Shown one piece after another: positions 1-10,800 of a DNA stretch of 64,000 nucleotides. This DNA is from Aquatica leii. Its lineage: Eukaryota; Arthropoda; Insecta; Coleoptera; Lampyridae. A model generated the notes under the pieces. That model saw only the letters and a program-made list of their open reading frames with translations, ran no database searches and was not told where the DNA came from. How positions within the stretch are numbered: the first letter of the stretch is position 1; every line of letters begins with the position of its first letter. The stretch covers positions 54,885,505-54,949,504 of the forward strand of contig CM069436.1 in assembly GCA_035610365.1 (NCBI GenBank), in the 5' to 3' direction. Position numbers and translations under genes: made by a program.

Positions 1-408
1 TTCCAAGAAATAATAAAGGAATTAGAAAATTAATGCATACATTAAATTTCGTTTTAAGAACCAATTGTTTTAAATATATTACAAAATGAGTTAATACGAG
101 TAATAAGACGTATAGTGACTACACCCAACTCTACACTAAAAGTTGTTTCAAGTTTCATTCAAGGTTTTATTTTTATCTTTGAATGTACCAATGTAAGCAA
201 ATTTAAAAATAGCAGTCAAATTGCTGATTCGAATTTCAACAGCAATAGTTGTAACAAGTTGTAATTTGAATGAACACGAATGAAATAATTATGTATGAAA
301 ATAAGATAAATAAAATTACAAGCATATAGCGGAGGTTCATTCTAAATTATTTCTCATTGTATCATTTAAAAATTCTTTATTACGAATTTCAACTAATAAA
401 CAGAACTA
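1..408. other. AT-rich flank with no gene seen
   Basis: No open frame with recognisable similarity, no splice-bounded exon and no repeat end is visible here. The stretch ends at the TA dinucleotide (407-408) that forms the left target-site duplication of the pogo/Tigger element. Confidence 0.6.
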
Positions 409-1996
409 CAGTAGTTTCCCGATTATCTGAAAGTCGGGACCGAAGCCTTTTCGGATAACAGAAATTTTGGTTAATATGAAGTTTTTACTAAAAGAGGTAA
501 AAACGTAAAATAATTATGTAGGTACATAAATATGTATTTATTCAAAAAACAAAAAAAATATATTTGAAGTAAAATACATAGTAGTTTCTATTTAAAAAAA
601 TGTACTACAATATAGGGTACATTGGTATATTATTCTGGTGGTGTGAAAAAAAATAAATCTTTGTTTAAATTTTGCATCCAAGCGTTTTTTTTTTGAAGCA
701 ATGTGTTTTCACCTTGCTAAAAGTAAAGATGTTACTTGGTGTTGTATTAAGCCGTTGCTTTACATATAAAAATACTGTGTTTAACCAGTTTAATGCATCA
801 AAAGCTTAAAAGTGCAAAATTTTCTTCTCGCTTTCTTCATTACCTTCTGATTCATTATCACTAGTATTTTCACGATCCCTTTCATTAACAAGTTCAATAA
901 AGTCAACGTCAGTTAGTTCTTGTTCTTTTTTGTCAAATGTTATCCACTCGGGCCAAGTTCTTCTTGGTGTATTATCTTTGCCTAAAGTTTTTGTAACGTT
1001 GTACTTTTCACTTTATTCCATGCAAATAAATTACCTCTTTATATTTATTATTTTTAAACAATCCATGAGTCTTTTACCAATGTCTACGCTTTTGGTCTTG
1101 GCTTTGCGGATTTACTAATGCACATTAAACAGGCAAGAATTGTTACCCGGTCCTTATTTTTTTTGTAGCCGGCCGCAACGCGTTCATTTCTTCCAGCTAA
1201 AGTTTGCTTTTTTTTTACCGCAAATATTTAGTTAACGTACGTCGTGGCGGTTTTTCTATCTCGATAACCAGCCGTCGCTTGCTATAAATGTATCATCAGA
1301 AGCTTCGGTTACAAGAAGATTTTCACCGACTTCAATTGCTTCTTGCTGTAATATAAGGCCTGAGATTGAAATACCACGGTCGCGTTGTTGAGTAAACCAT
1401 AAACACAATGTCTCGTCAATTTTATTGTATTCGCGCTGTTTCATAGAATTCTGGCTTTGATGTTGAGGATGCTAGTACACTACACCATTGTTTACTTTTC
1501 TGTCGATTTTTTTTCTATTTGGAAACCGTGCTTATACCTACACCATAATCATTGGCAACACTTTTCAAGGATTTTCCTTTATGAAACCGTTTAATTGCAG
1601 TTAATTTTTTTTGCACAGTAACAACAACACGTTTCCGCTTTTTTATTATGTTACTCATGTTGACAGTGGCGTATTTAGAACTAAATGTTTTGTTCTAAAT
1701 GTTGAGAAAAGTAATAATAATTAACCATTTACAAAGACCTTTTGTATAAAATCCGAAAACAACATTTAATGAAAAGAGATGACTCATGTTTGTAGACTGG
1801 AAGTATAATTGACTCTCATAAGCAGTCAAGTTTTTATTAAATATTTTTGGGTTTCCCGACGTTTTCAACGAAATGACCGACCAGATGTTTCGTCTAAATT
1901 TGTTTCGCTTCGGTTTCGGCGGGTTCAAAAGTTCAGTTTGTTTCGGATAATCCGACGATTCGGCTAGTCGGGATCCGGATAATCGGGAGGCTACTG
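409..1996 (-). mobile_element. pogo/Tigger (Tc1/mariner superfamily) DNA transposon, decayed
   Basis: The ends are inverted: the left starts CAGTAGTTTCCCGATTATC at 409, and the right end, read on the other strand, starts CAGTAGCCTCCCGATTATC. The element is flanked by TA on both sides (407-408 and 1997-1998), the target duplication expected of this superfamily. It is 1588 bp, shorter than an autonomous Tigger (about 2.3-2.8 kb), which agrees with the internally deleted transposase frame on the minus strand. The boundaries are read directly from the sequence. The family assignment rests on TIR style, the TA target and the encoded CENP-B-like helix-turn-helix region. Confidence 0.88.
620..1658 (-). 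pseudogene. Tigger/CENP-B-like transposase remnant
   Basis: A start codon at 1658-1656 opens a basic N-terminus (KKRKRVVVTVQKKLTAIKRF), followed by KSLKSVANDYGVGISTVS. This is the psq-type helix-turn-helix of CENP-B/jerky/Tigger proteins. A stop breaks the frame straight afterwards, near 1520. The 1444-1256 segment contains DETLCLWFTQQRDRGISISG and ASDGWLSR, typical of the second DNA-binding domain. Further on is TLAGRNERVAAGYKKNKDRV, typical of the start of the DDE region, but most of the catalytic core is deleted and the frame shifts several times. It cannot make an active transposase. The low-coordinate limit is approximate. Confidence 0.82.
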
Positions 1997-1998
1997 TA

Positions 1999-3866
1999 CT
2001 ACATTTACTCTCTAATTTCTTCTAACTTCAAATCAATAAACCCAATTTTATTGATAACTAATAATATTGTAGTTTTTCTTGAAAAAGATCGGTTTTGCGA
2101 TTCGTTTATAATCGATGCGTCAAAAATCAATCTAGAGAAAAATTGATAGCACAATAATCGATTTTTTTTAAATTTATTTTTTCTGAAACTTATATATACC
2201 TACTAAACTTAGAAATAATCATTTAGTCAAAATGAATCTACAAAATTTGAATGAGAAATGGAAATGGTTATTTATTTTACGTGTTCCGTGTGTAAATTGA
2301 ACGTTTTTTTTTCACGAGTAGGCATTTTTAAACCCGAGTGAAACGGGGGTTTTAAAAGTCCACGAGGAAAAAAAGCCCAACTTACACAAGAACGAATTGA
2401 ATATAATATTTTATTGCTCGAACAAAAACAGTTTAACGTTTATGTTGACAACTGCGCAAAAACTGTCAAAACGGATTATGAAAGCGAAAATAGTATATTA
2501 AATAACAAATGTCACAATGAGACTTTTTGCCCCACGAAGACTTCATTTGCAGACCGACTGAAAGGAAATAAAACTATTGTTGTTTTTAGCAATGGTAAGA
2601 TATAAGCAAATTTGTTATAGTTATGTGTTTAAAAAAGTTTTGTTAGTGTTATTCCAAATGATAACATAGATTATGGTGTTTGTTAATAAATCTGACAGAT
2701 GACGTTTAATTAATTAAAGATTGTTACTGCCAACTTCGATCTAGTTATAAAATTCTACTACACCTTACCGGCCTAGGCCGGAAAAGTAAAATTCCCGGAC
2801 GATTATGATGCCTGCAAAATACATCAAAGCGGACGGAAGTACAAAGAAGAATATTTATATGTGCACTAACGAATTCTTTTACAATTAATTTATGTTCTTT
2901 AATATTATGCTAGATATTTGTACAGTGTTCACGATTCTCGGTCGATTTCTTTAAATTTATTAATCGATTAGAAAAAATTAATGTATAATGAAAAATCGAT
3001 TGTAACAATTATTTGTCACCACAAAAAAATCGTGAGACCTTAGAAATTGGAGCAAATAAAATTTAAATTTTATGCTTTTTTTGGTTATTTATAGTCAAAT
3101 TCCGACTGCAATGCAGCTGAAATATTTTTTTGGCTGTTACTGAAACTAAATAAATTTAAAAAAAACCTAACTTTTATTACAATTATTTTATATCTTGACA
3201 CCTCCTTGATCGTCCAAATTGTACATTTGAATTGTAATTTTCTTTAATAAATCTAGGATAATTTTTCCATTGTAACAATTGCCACTTTTGGAACCACCAA
3301 AGTTTTATTAGAAGAAATTATTCTAGGCAGTTCCTATTTTTTTTTAAATTTATTTGAGAAAAAAATTTTTCAACATTAGCACTGGAGTGTGGGACTAAAA
3401 TAAATATTAAAGAAGTAAGATTAACAAATTTTGCTTCTCCACTGTCCAGCTGAATTTTAGAAATTTTACTCCTAATTCAATTAAAAAAATGCAAAGCGTA
3501 GGTTAGTATTATTTTCAGGAAAATACTGATTTCATTGTAAGCAATTCAAAAATTTCCTCACTCGAAAAAACGCACAATTTACTTATTATTATTACACGGC
3601 AAAGAAGATAACCTATGTAAAAACCAAAAGACGAAATAGGTCTTTTTTTCAAATCGTTGCGTTAGCGTGATTATCTTTGTTTTGTTGTTGCAAGCTTGCA
3701 AGCATATTGTGCAATATTGTGTTTCGTAAAACAATAAAGATAATAAGAAGTAATGACGTAATGCGCGCATGTTAAAGGTCGACCACCTATTGGATAAGTG
3801 ATGAACTAAAAAATTATCATTTCCTGTAATTTAGACGCGTTTTACATTAGGTAAATGGAGTTAAAT
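1999..3866. other. AT-rich intergenic stretch, no supported gene
   Basis: One 63-codon frame at 2414-2605 (LLEQKQFNVYVDNCAKTVKT) has non-random composition and may be a scrap of an unrecognised element. Just before it, around 2325-2360, there is a small GC-richer patch with CCCGAGTGAAACGGGGG that could fold on itself. Short ATCGAT-containing near-repeats occur around 2090-2170 and 2960-3005. No splice-bounded exon or known domain was found. Confidence 0.45.
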
Positions 3867-4166
3867 CCGTTTTATAGCTTTTTCGAAAAATAGACAACAT
3901 TTTCGAAAATTAAAAGTATGTACTATTATTTGATGTATTACTTCATCGTACTGAGCTATTATAATTACGATGATCGTTTTATAAATATTATAAAACCACA
4001 TTATAACACTGTCATTTCTTGACTAACTTTCAGTATCAATAACTTTTAAGTCTTACCTTATTTTAAGAAATAAATTAGCTTACGCGATGGCCTAACATGT
4101 TTTTTAGAGTTTTCATTAATAAATACATAAATATTCGTTTTCAATTTTGAAAAAGCTATAAAACGG
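3867..4166. repeat. MITE-like unit with 18-bp perfect inverted ends
   Basis: CCGTTTTATAGCTTTTTC at 3867-3884 is the exact reverse complement of 4149-4166 (GAAAAAGCTATAAAACGG). The span is 300 bp, AT-rich and non-coding, as expected of a miniature inverted-repeat element. I could not see a clear target-site duplication, so the outer limits may lie slightly outside these coordinates and the superfamily is open. Confidence 0.55.
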
Positions 4167-4199
4167 TGACTGCATAAAAATGCTATATTTTAGGCAACC

Positions 4200-6640
4200 C
4201 ACTATACTTGAAACGCACTCTTAGTGTCTAAAACAAACTTGCTTTCCGCTCGAAAATAGCTTAATATCGTTGCCGTAAGACTGCTTTTGAAAGGCTTCAT
4301 TACAGTCGGCGTTCCAAGTAAAATTGCGTCCTTATTCGATAAGTCTTGTAAGCGGTTTCGCAATGTTGACAAATCCCAGCACGAATCTGCGATCTTCCAA
4401 CCACTATCACGTCGTCCAAATGCACTAGGCACGTCTTCCAAGACAGTTCTCGCAAGATCATCTCCATCAAGCGCTCGAAAGTCGCAGGAACGTTGCACAA
4501 TCCAAAGGGCATAACCGTAAAGTGCCATAAACCGGTTCCAATCGTATACACAGTTTTTTAGCGGTTCTTTGGTTCCAAGTCCACCTGCCACTTTTCAAAT
4601 CCAAGGTGGAAAACCATTGCGAACCAGATAAGGTACCAAAAGTGTCGTCAATTCGGGGTAACTATCTTTCTTGGTGACCTCATTGCGTTGTCTATAATCA
4701 ACACACAATTTCGTTAATCCATCCTTTTTCTTCATCGCTACCACTGGAGATGCCCACGGACTGTTAGATGGTTCGATCACACCCCGAGTTCCTATTTCGG
4801 CGATTCTTCTTCTCAGCTTTTGCTCGCTTGGCCGCCTCGAAGGTTGTCGGATTAGTTGAGCGTCACCAGTATTGATTTTGTGTTTCACGACGTCGCCGTC
4901 GGTTCTTCCTTTAGAGTTATCATTCATTGCAAACACGTCGTGATACTGCCGGATTAGTTTCTTGACTTCACTGCGCTTGCGCTGGTTAAGATCTTGACAC
5001 GCTAGTCACAATTTCTACTAACAGTTGAGGACATTTCTTCAATGATGGGTTTTCAACAATGTTTGCACATTTCACAATGTGACGCATCAACGTAGAATGT
5101 CTTATCACAGCATTCTTCCTCCAAAGTTACCCGGTTTAGATTGGTATTCATGATTCTAACTGGTATTTCATTTTTGGTTGGTTCGATGCTACGAATGGGA
5201 CCTTCCCGGAGATCTCCACCCAGACGTTCCATCACAACGCTCTCTGTAGGGAATTTTTAGTTTTTAAAGAGTAAAATGCAAAGAAGGCTGTTCGCGTACC
5301 GTTTATTAATTTATTAAGTAAGTACAATGACTACAACTATTATTTATTTAAGTTTTACAGCCGTCTATCATACGGCCTATATTACTATAAGTATTATTAT
5401 TTATTACTATACACATTTCTATTACTGGGGCGCCCTCCCTTCCATTTAGATTTCTTATACATTAAACTTACGCTATCTAGCGATGTTTCATTTAATCTTT
5501 CTTAACATTCATAGTTCGTCCAGGTAAAACGACGTCCGTTACTAGAACAATTCTCACCTTTTCATCTTTCGACGAATAAAAAGGGATTTTCTTCGTTCTC
5601 TAGTTTGAGGACATCATTTTCCATTCCCAAGATCATTTCTTTGGTTATGCTAGTTGTGTTGTGTAAATGTTATTCTTCCATATTCTCATACTACATCTGG
5701 GCGCACTATTGTTCTCGTCGCTCCTGTGTCAACCAATAATTTAACTCCTCGTCCATTGATAGTGCCATCAACAGATGCTGTTTACGGACTTAGTTGGCGA
5801 TGCAGCGTGGATGGTGATCTCCGGGGCATGGTTGTTAGAGGTCGATTTTTACCCTTTTCGGACGACCTTCATTAGTTTTCCAATGGCTCTGGTGTTCTTG
5901 GTTTGGGACAACGGCATCGTATGTGACCCAGTTCACCGCAGTTCCAGTATGTAGGGCCTCAACGTACTTGACTTGTTTGGTCACGTAATACTCGTCGAAG
6001 TAGCTCTTCAATGTTTTTGTGCCTTTTTTCTTAATCCTCTACCATACCACAAAAACGATGATTACCTCGATGAGACGCCTGCTTTAAACTCTAACGCATG
6101 TGCCAGCGCGTCGTCGAGCGTTTTAGGTCGAGCTAGTCGCAGCATTTGCTATGTATTGCTGTCCCTTAAACCATCGACAAAAGTTTGTACCGCCTGTTGT
6201 TCCAGAAAACTAAATGGGGCTGTAAGGTAAGCTAGTTTCACCATACTCCCAATATCCGCTTCAAACTCTTCAAGGCCTTCTGTTGACTTTCGACGATTTT
6301 TTACCTGCGCGTGGTACACCTGTTGAAGATGGGCGTCTCCATATCGCATCTCCAGACGGGAGGTCAGCACCTAATAATCTATTTGTTGGCAATTAGAGAT
6401 GGTCTGCAAGATGTTTATCGCTTATCCTCGGAGGGCAACAATAAACGCAGTGGCTTTCTCTTGGTTGTTTTATCCATTGGCCATTGCAGCAGCTTCAAAT
6501 TGTTTGTAGTACGTCGATCAAGGTGTCTTGCCATCATTTTCGGACATTACGATCGTTCTTGGGAGTCACGTCTTTCACCTTGTAGTCTTTCTTTCATTAG
6601 TTTATATCTTTCTTCTATCTTCCTCTAACCTCCCGGAATT
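4200..6640 (-). mobile_element. Truncated Ty3/Gypsy retrotransposon (gag, protease, part of RT)
   Basis: Read on the minus strand from high to low coordinates. A gag capsid-like segment comes first (6370-6149, EFEADIGSMVKLAY then TFVDGLRD). Next is a zinc-knuckle region near 5960-5890 (NCGELGHIRCRC, with the first expected Cys replaced by Tyr). A retropepsin motif LVDTGATRTIVRPD lies near 5740, then the RT entry ([33 protein letters not shown], 4936-4595) and the RT core (MPFGLCNVPATFERLMEMIL, LVHLDDVIVVG, 4551-4300). RNase H, integrase and 3' LTR are absent, and the frame is broken by stops, shifts and a roughly 300-bp insertion. The element is dead. It is related to, but distinct from, the Gypsy family at 32-33.8 kb. 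The 5' limit is approximate. Confidence 0.88.
5242..5545 (-). mobile_element. Insertion inside the Gypsy pol, possible solo LTR
   Basis: Compared with the related copy at 32.7-32.8 kb, the pol sequence is interrupted here. The flanks match (CATCACAACGCTCTC on one side, GAATAAAAAGGGATTT on the other) while the middle has no counterpart. On the minus strand the insert begins TGTTCTAG and ends CCTACA, giving a TG...CA frame. It holds AATAAA-type signals and a GC patch (GGGAGGGCGCCCCAG), so it resembles a solo LTR. The flanking 5-mers are not an exact duplication, so LTR identity is inferred. Confidence 0.4.
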
Positions 6641-7895
6641 TTCTAATAATTTTCCTTTCATAATCATGGAAATTTCCATCAGTTTCTCTTCCATTACCTA
6701 AATGTTTCTACTAGTTTCTCTTCAACTTTCATCTTTAAATTAATGGAATATTCTTGTAGTTGTTTTATCAGAAAGATTTTCAAGCGGCGTCTTCCATTCC
6801 TACAAAAAATCCTACACTAGAACCGTCTAGATTATGGTCGCTTGAACTTATGTTTTTATCCATCCATCCTGTTGTTCAAGTTTAACAAGTAGTGATAGTA
6901 GAATTAGTCGTCAATTTTACAAGGCCGCTCTTCATCGCGACAAATTAAAAACTCAAGGATTTTTTAAAATTTAGCTCCTTGGAGGGATTCGTTGAGAGTA
7001 ATTTGGCAGCAAATCACTGCGATGTATACAATTTTCCACCCGAAACAAGGAAAAGCTCTAAAATTTCTCGATAACCAACAGTTCAACAACCGATACCAAC
7101 TGCAAATTGTTGTAGTTATAAAATTGGTAGATTTATAAAATAGTTATTTTTCTAGTAATTGTTTCGTTCCCGACAGATCAACTAAATCTGTGCGTAAATT
7201 CAAAGTACAAACAGATAAATATACAAACTGACAATTCAGACATTTCTGGTGTATGCCTGCCAACAACACTTAAGTGACGAAAAATTATTTAACAAAAAAA
7301 ACGGCATCCGGGTTTGGTTTTATTCAGTTAAGGCTCCTTTACATTTATTATAATTACATAGCAATTATAAGGAACAAAAGTGTAAACGGATCTTAACTAC
7401 ACCATAACAACTTTCTGATGTAACATAGATTCGAACCATTGGAACTGTTAGTTCTATCTAAAGTTACGAGGCCTTAAGAAGACTAAACGCGCTTATAAAT
7501 AGTTTGTGCTAGAAGTAATCGCTTAAACGAATTTATCGAAATTTAAAGATATGAGCTACATTTGTACTAAGAATTTTATAGTTGTGTGCAACTGCTCTAA
7601 ATTTTTATATTAGGTATTGCCACCTTTTAATCTGTTGATTATATTAACTATAAAAATATATTTTACTAATATCCGACTAGTGGTTACAAGTAGACGAGAA
7701 AAAGTGTATACACATTTTATGTTATGTAGTATCTGATTAACTTTGTTTTACTATTTAGTCTTCTTTTAGCTTTAAACTGCCTATTGTACCTAGCAAATGT
7801 TTTGTTTTGAATTTGTATTAATACTTTCTATTTATAACTTGTGAAAAACGAGCAAAAACAAGAGTATACATAAGATGCAGTTTTGTGGTTCCGAT
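6641..7895. other. Gypsy leader remnant and GTPBP1 3' flank
   Basis: From about 6640 to 6800 the minus strand still reads as a charged, coiled-coil-like segment interrupted by stops, which fits the decayed start of the Gypsy gag. No LTR could be placed. The part nearest 7896 is presumably the 3' UTR and polyadenylation region of GTPBP1 (minus strand). No other gene is seen. Confidence 0.4.
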
Positions 7896-10800
7896 TTATT
7901 GTACTTTAGTGGTTCCTCGGTTATTAACTTGTATTGATGTAATATTTGCTACATCGGATAAAGGTTTAGGTGTGTTACTAGAACCGTTATTAGATTTCAT
8001 ACGTCCTCCTCTCCTACCTCTTCCTCTTTTATTACCACCGCTTGGTCTTATTAAAATGTTCTCTTGTGTTGCACTTTCCTTAACTCCTTCTAAGTCTTTG
8101 TTACCATCATCATGAAAACCCTAACAATTAAGAACATAATTATTGTAACTATATCAATCTTGGAAATACCTTTTGCGGAGAGTTTGTTAGACTCGAACCA
8201 GACGTCGACTGCATCTGACGTTGTTGTTGCTTCACCGGTTTTAACTTATTTCCGGGAGCAGATAAAGGAGCTTGAGTAAGTATCCGTAAAACGTTACCGA
8301 CCGCTTTCGTACGACCTTCTCTAAAGACCATTCTTTGTCCCGGAATAATGTATTCTGGGTGTTTAATAAAACGAAAATGAACAATTGCTTTATCCCCCGT
8401 ACGTAAACAGTCTTGTGACATGCTTAGAATGCTAGCCGTTTGTCTTATACTACCACAATGAACTAAAGTTTATAAAATAAGTTAGTCATAAGTCCACAAC
8501 TTTAAATACCATACCCATAGCTTGATAACGTGAACTTATCGTTGTGGGATGATGGAGAACTAAAATTTCGCCTTCGAACTCCCAACATGCCTGAGGGTTT
8601 AATGCTGGGGATACCATTACCATACCTTTCCGAATTTGCGATCTTTTGATCTGAAACAATAGTTATGTGTAATTTGGTTTTCGTCGTTCCAAACTGCTCC
8701 ACAATCGCTCGTCCATTTGGTCAAGCGACCATATCCAGACAATTTTCATACTATGCGTTTTTTATTCTTTTCTTTGCGAAAATTTAGAATAAAACGCAAA
8801 AAGATAGTAATAGTAACAAATAAAAATATTAACGCCGAATTAATATTTCATAAATGTTTATTCATTTTAAGAATAAATTTAATAAATAATCTAAAAACGA
8901 CAAAACTACTTTTAACTTATCTGGTACTAAGTCGTAATGCATGTGCATATCCGAACAGAGTAGTTTTAGATTTTAATAAACGCACATATGCTGGTAACAC
9001 AATGTATAAAACAAACCATGAGAACGTGATCCAAACATAAATAAAAACATACTTCAATTGATAATATGGAAAATTATCTTAAGATGTTTTAAGTCTGCAC
9101 TATTTATTTATTACTAGGGATAAATTAATGACACTTGACAACGCTGTATACTAAAATATAAAAGATATCTATCCGAATTAGTAAATATAGAAGTGAAGTA
9201 GTTTTGTTAGGAGGCCACCAGATCAGGCGCGGCTTCAGAGGGGGGGCCGGGGAGGCCTTAACTTTAACATTACATTAGACAATTTAAATTCCTAAACGAC
9301 GGATAAAACAAAAGCAACCAAATACCTTTTTCAAAGCAAAACTTGCAGTTTGTCCGGCACGAACTTCACGAACCGCCATTCTTTTCCTATGAATACTTTT
9401 AACGGCAATGGCTTGAAAATGGCCTAAAGGATCAGGTCCCAGAACTAATGTATCATTTAGCTTAATAACACCTTTCAAAGTAGTTCCAGAAACCACTGTT
9501 CCAACACCCTGCAACAAATAGTAATAAGTGAAAAACTATATCTGCACAGTTAATAACTCACAGGTACAGAGTAGGTATCGTCAATTTGAAACTCCGCCGG
9601 CTCGTTTTCATGATACTCCATTCGAGTAGTTAGAAGATTTAGGAAAGTCTTTAACAGTCCCAGATTTTCACCCGTTACATTCGAAACTTGAAAAATGGGA
9701 CATAGCCTAAATATAAGAATTGTACTGGCGCGATTTAGGTTTAATTCAGCTTACCTTTCGGAAACAAAATTAGTTGCACTTAAAACAACGTCGTCGGTTG
9801 TTTTTACCATGACGGGAACTTTGCGACAACCAGGTGATTTTAAAATACGTAGTAGTAATTTTATATTATCTTGTAGAACATTCGTAGGACACATATCTAT
9901 TTTGGTAATTACAACAAAGACTGGTACCGAAAGAGCCAGCGCTAAACCTAAATGTTCTTTTGTCATGCCAACAATACCCGCATTTGCTCCTATCTGTAAG
10001 ACACTTATTGTAAGTTACTCATTATTAACACAAATGTATTTTGTACCATAAGCATTCCGAAATCAGGCGCATGTCCAGTCATTCCAAACACTGTTGTTTT
10101 TAAGTACCGTTCGTGACCAGCAAGATCAATAAAAGTAATAACCTTCGAACTTTTTTCACAAATCTTGACCCAATCCAACGATCCATGTTCTGGTTTGTTA
10201 ACCACGTTACCTTCGCTGTCAAAACCTAAAATATCATTTCCGACCGAACTGGTTCTGCCAGATTCCATTTCGTGTTTATGTCTAAATAATTTTAGCCGAG
10301 CATGTCCTCTACCATTATCTAGTTCACCATGAGTTAAAACTCCCAACAGCGTTGACTTTCCTGCGTCTACGTTACCGACGACTGCTACACGTATTTCCAG
10401 AAAGTCTGAAAAATCAAAAATAGAGGAATATAGGAGGTTTATTTATGTAATGATCTGGTTTAATTCCTTATATTCAAAGGTTTAATTTGTTTTTTTAATG
10501 TACTCTGTACATTCAGTTTCAGTTCGATGCTAAATGTATTTTTCTTCAAAATTAGTTTCCTATACCTAGAACACGGTTTATTATCACGGACAAACTCACA
10601 CCATTGCAGAAGAGCTTATTTACCGGTTGCTTTTGATATGGTTCATGTTATGCTGGAAGAATCGACAAACAAACTAATTTCAAAGGTACCTGTGTTCAAC
10701 ATCAGGATCTCAACCAATAGAAAAAATAAAAGGTGACGTATTTATACTAAAGATAAGCGGTTAACAATTTTAGTTTGAGATTTTTTGCGACTCAATTATA

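Noticed and set aside
7425-7445. GATTCGAACC, resembling a tRNA B box
   Set aside because: No A box at the right distance and no clover-leaf arms can be drawn.
9695-10051. 118-codon plus-strand open frame
   Set aside because: It lies antisense to GTPBP1 exons 4 and 5, whose minus-strand frame shows clear GTPase motifs and splice sites.
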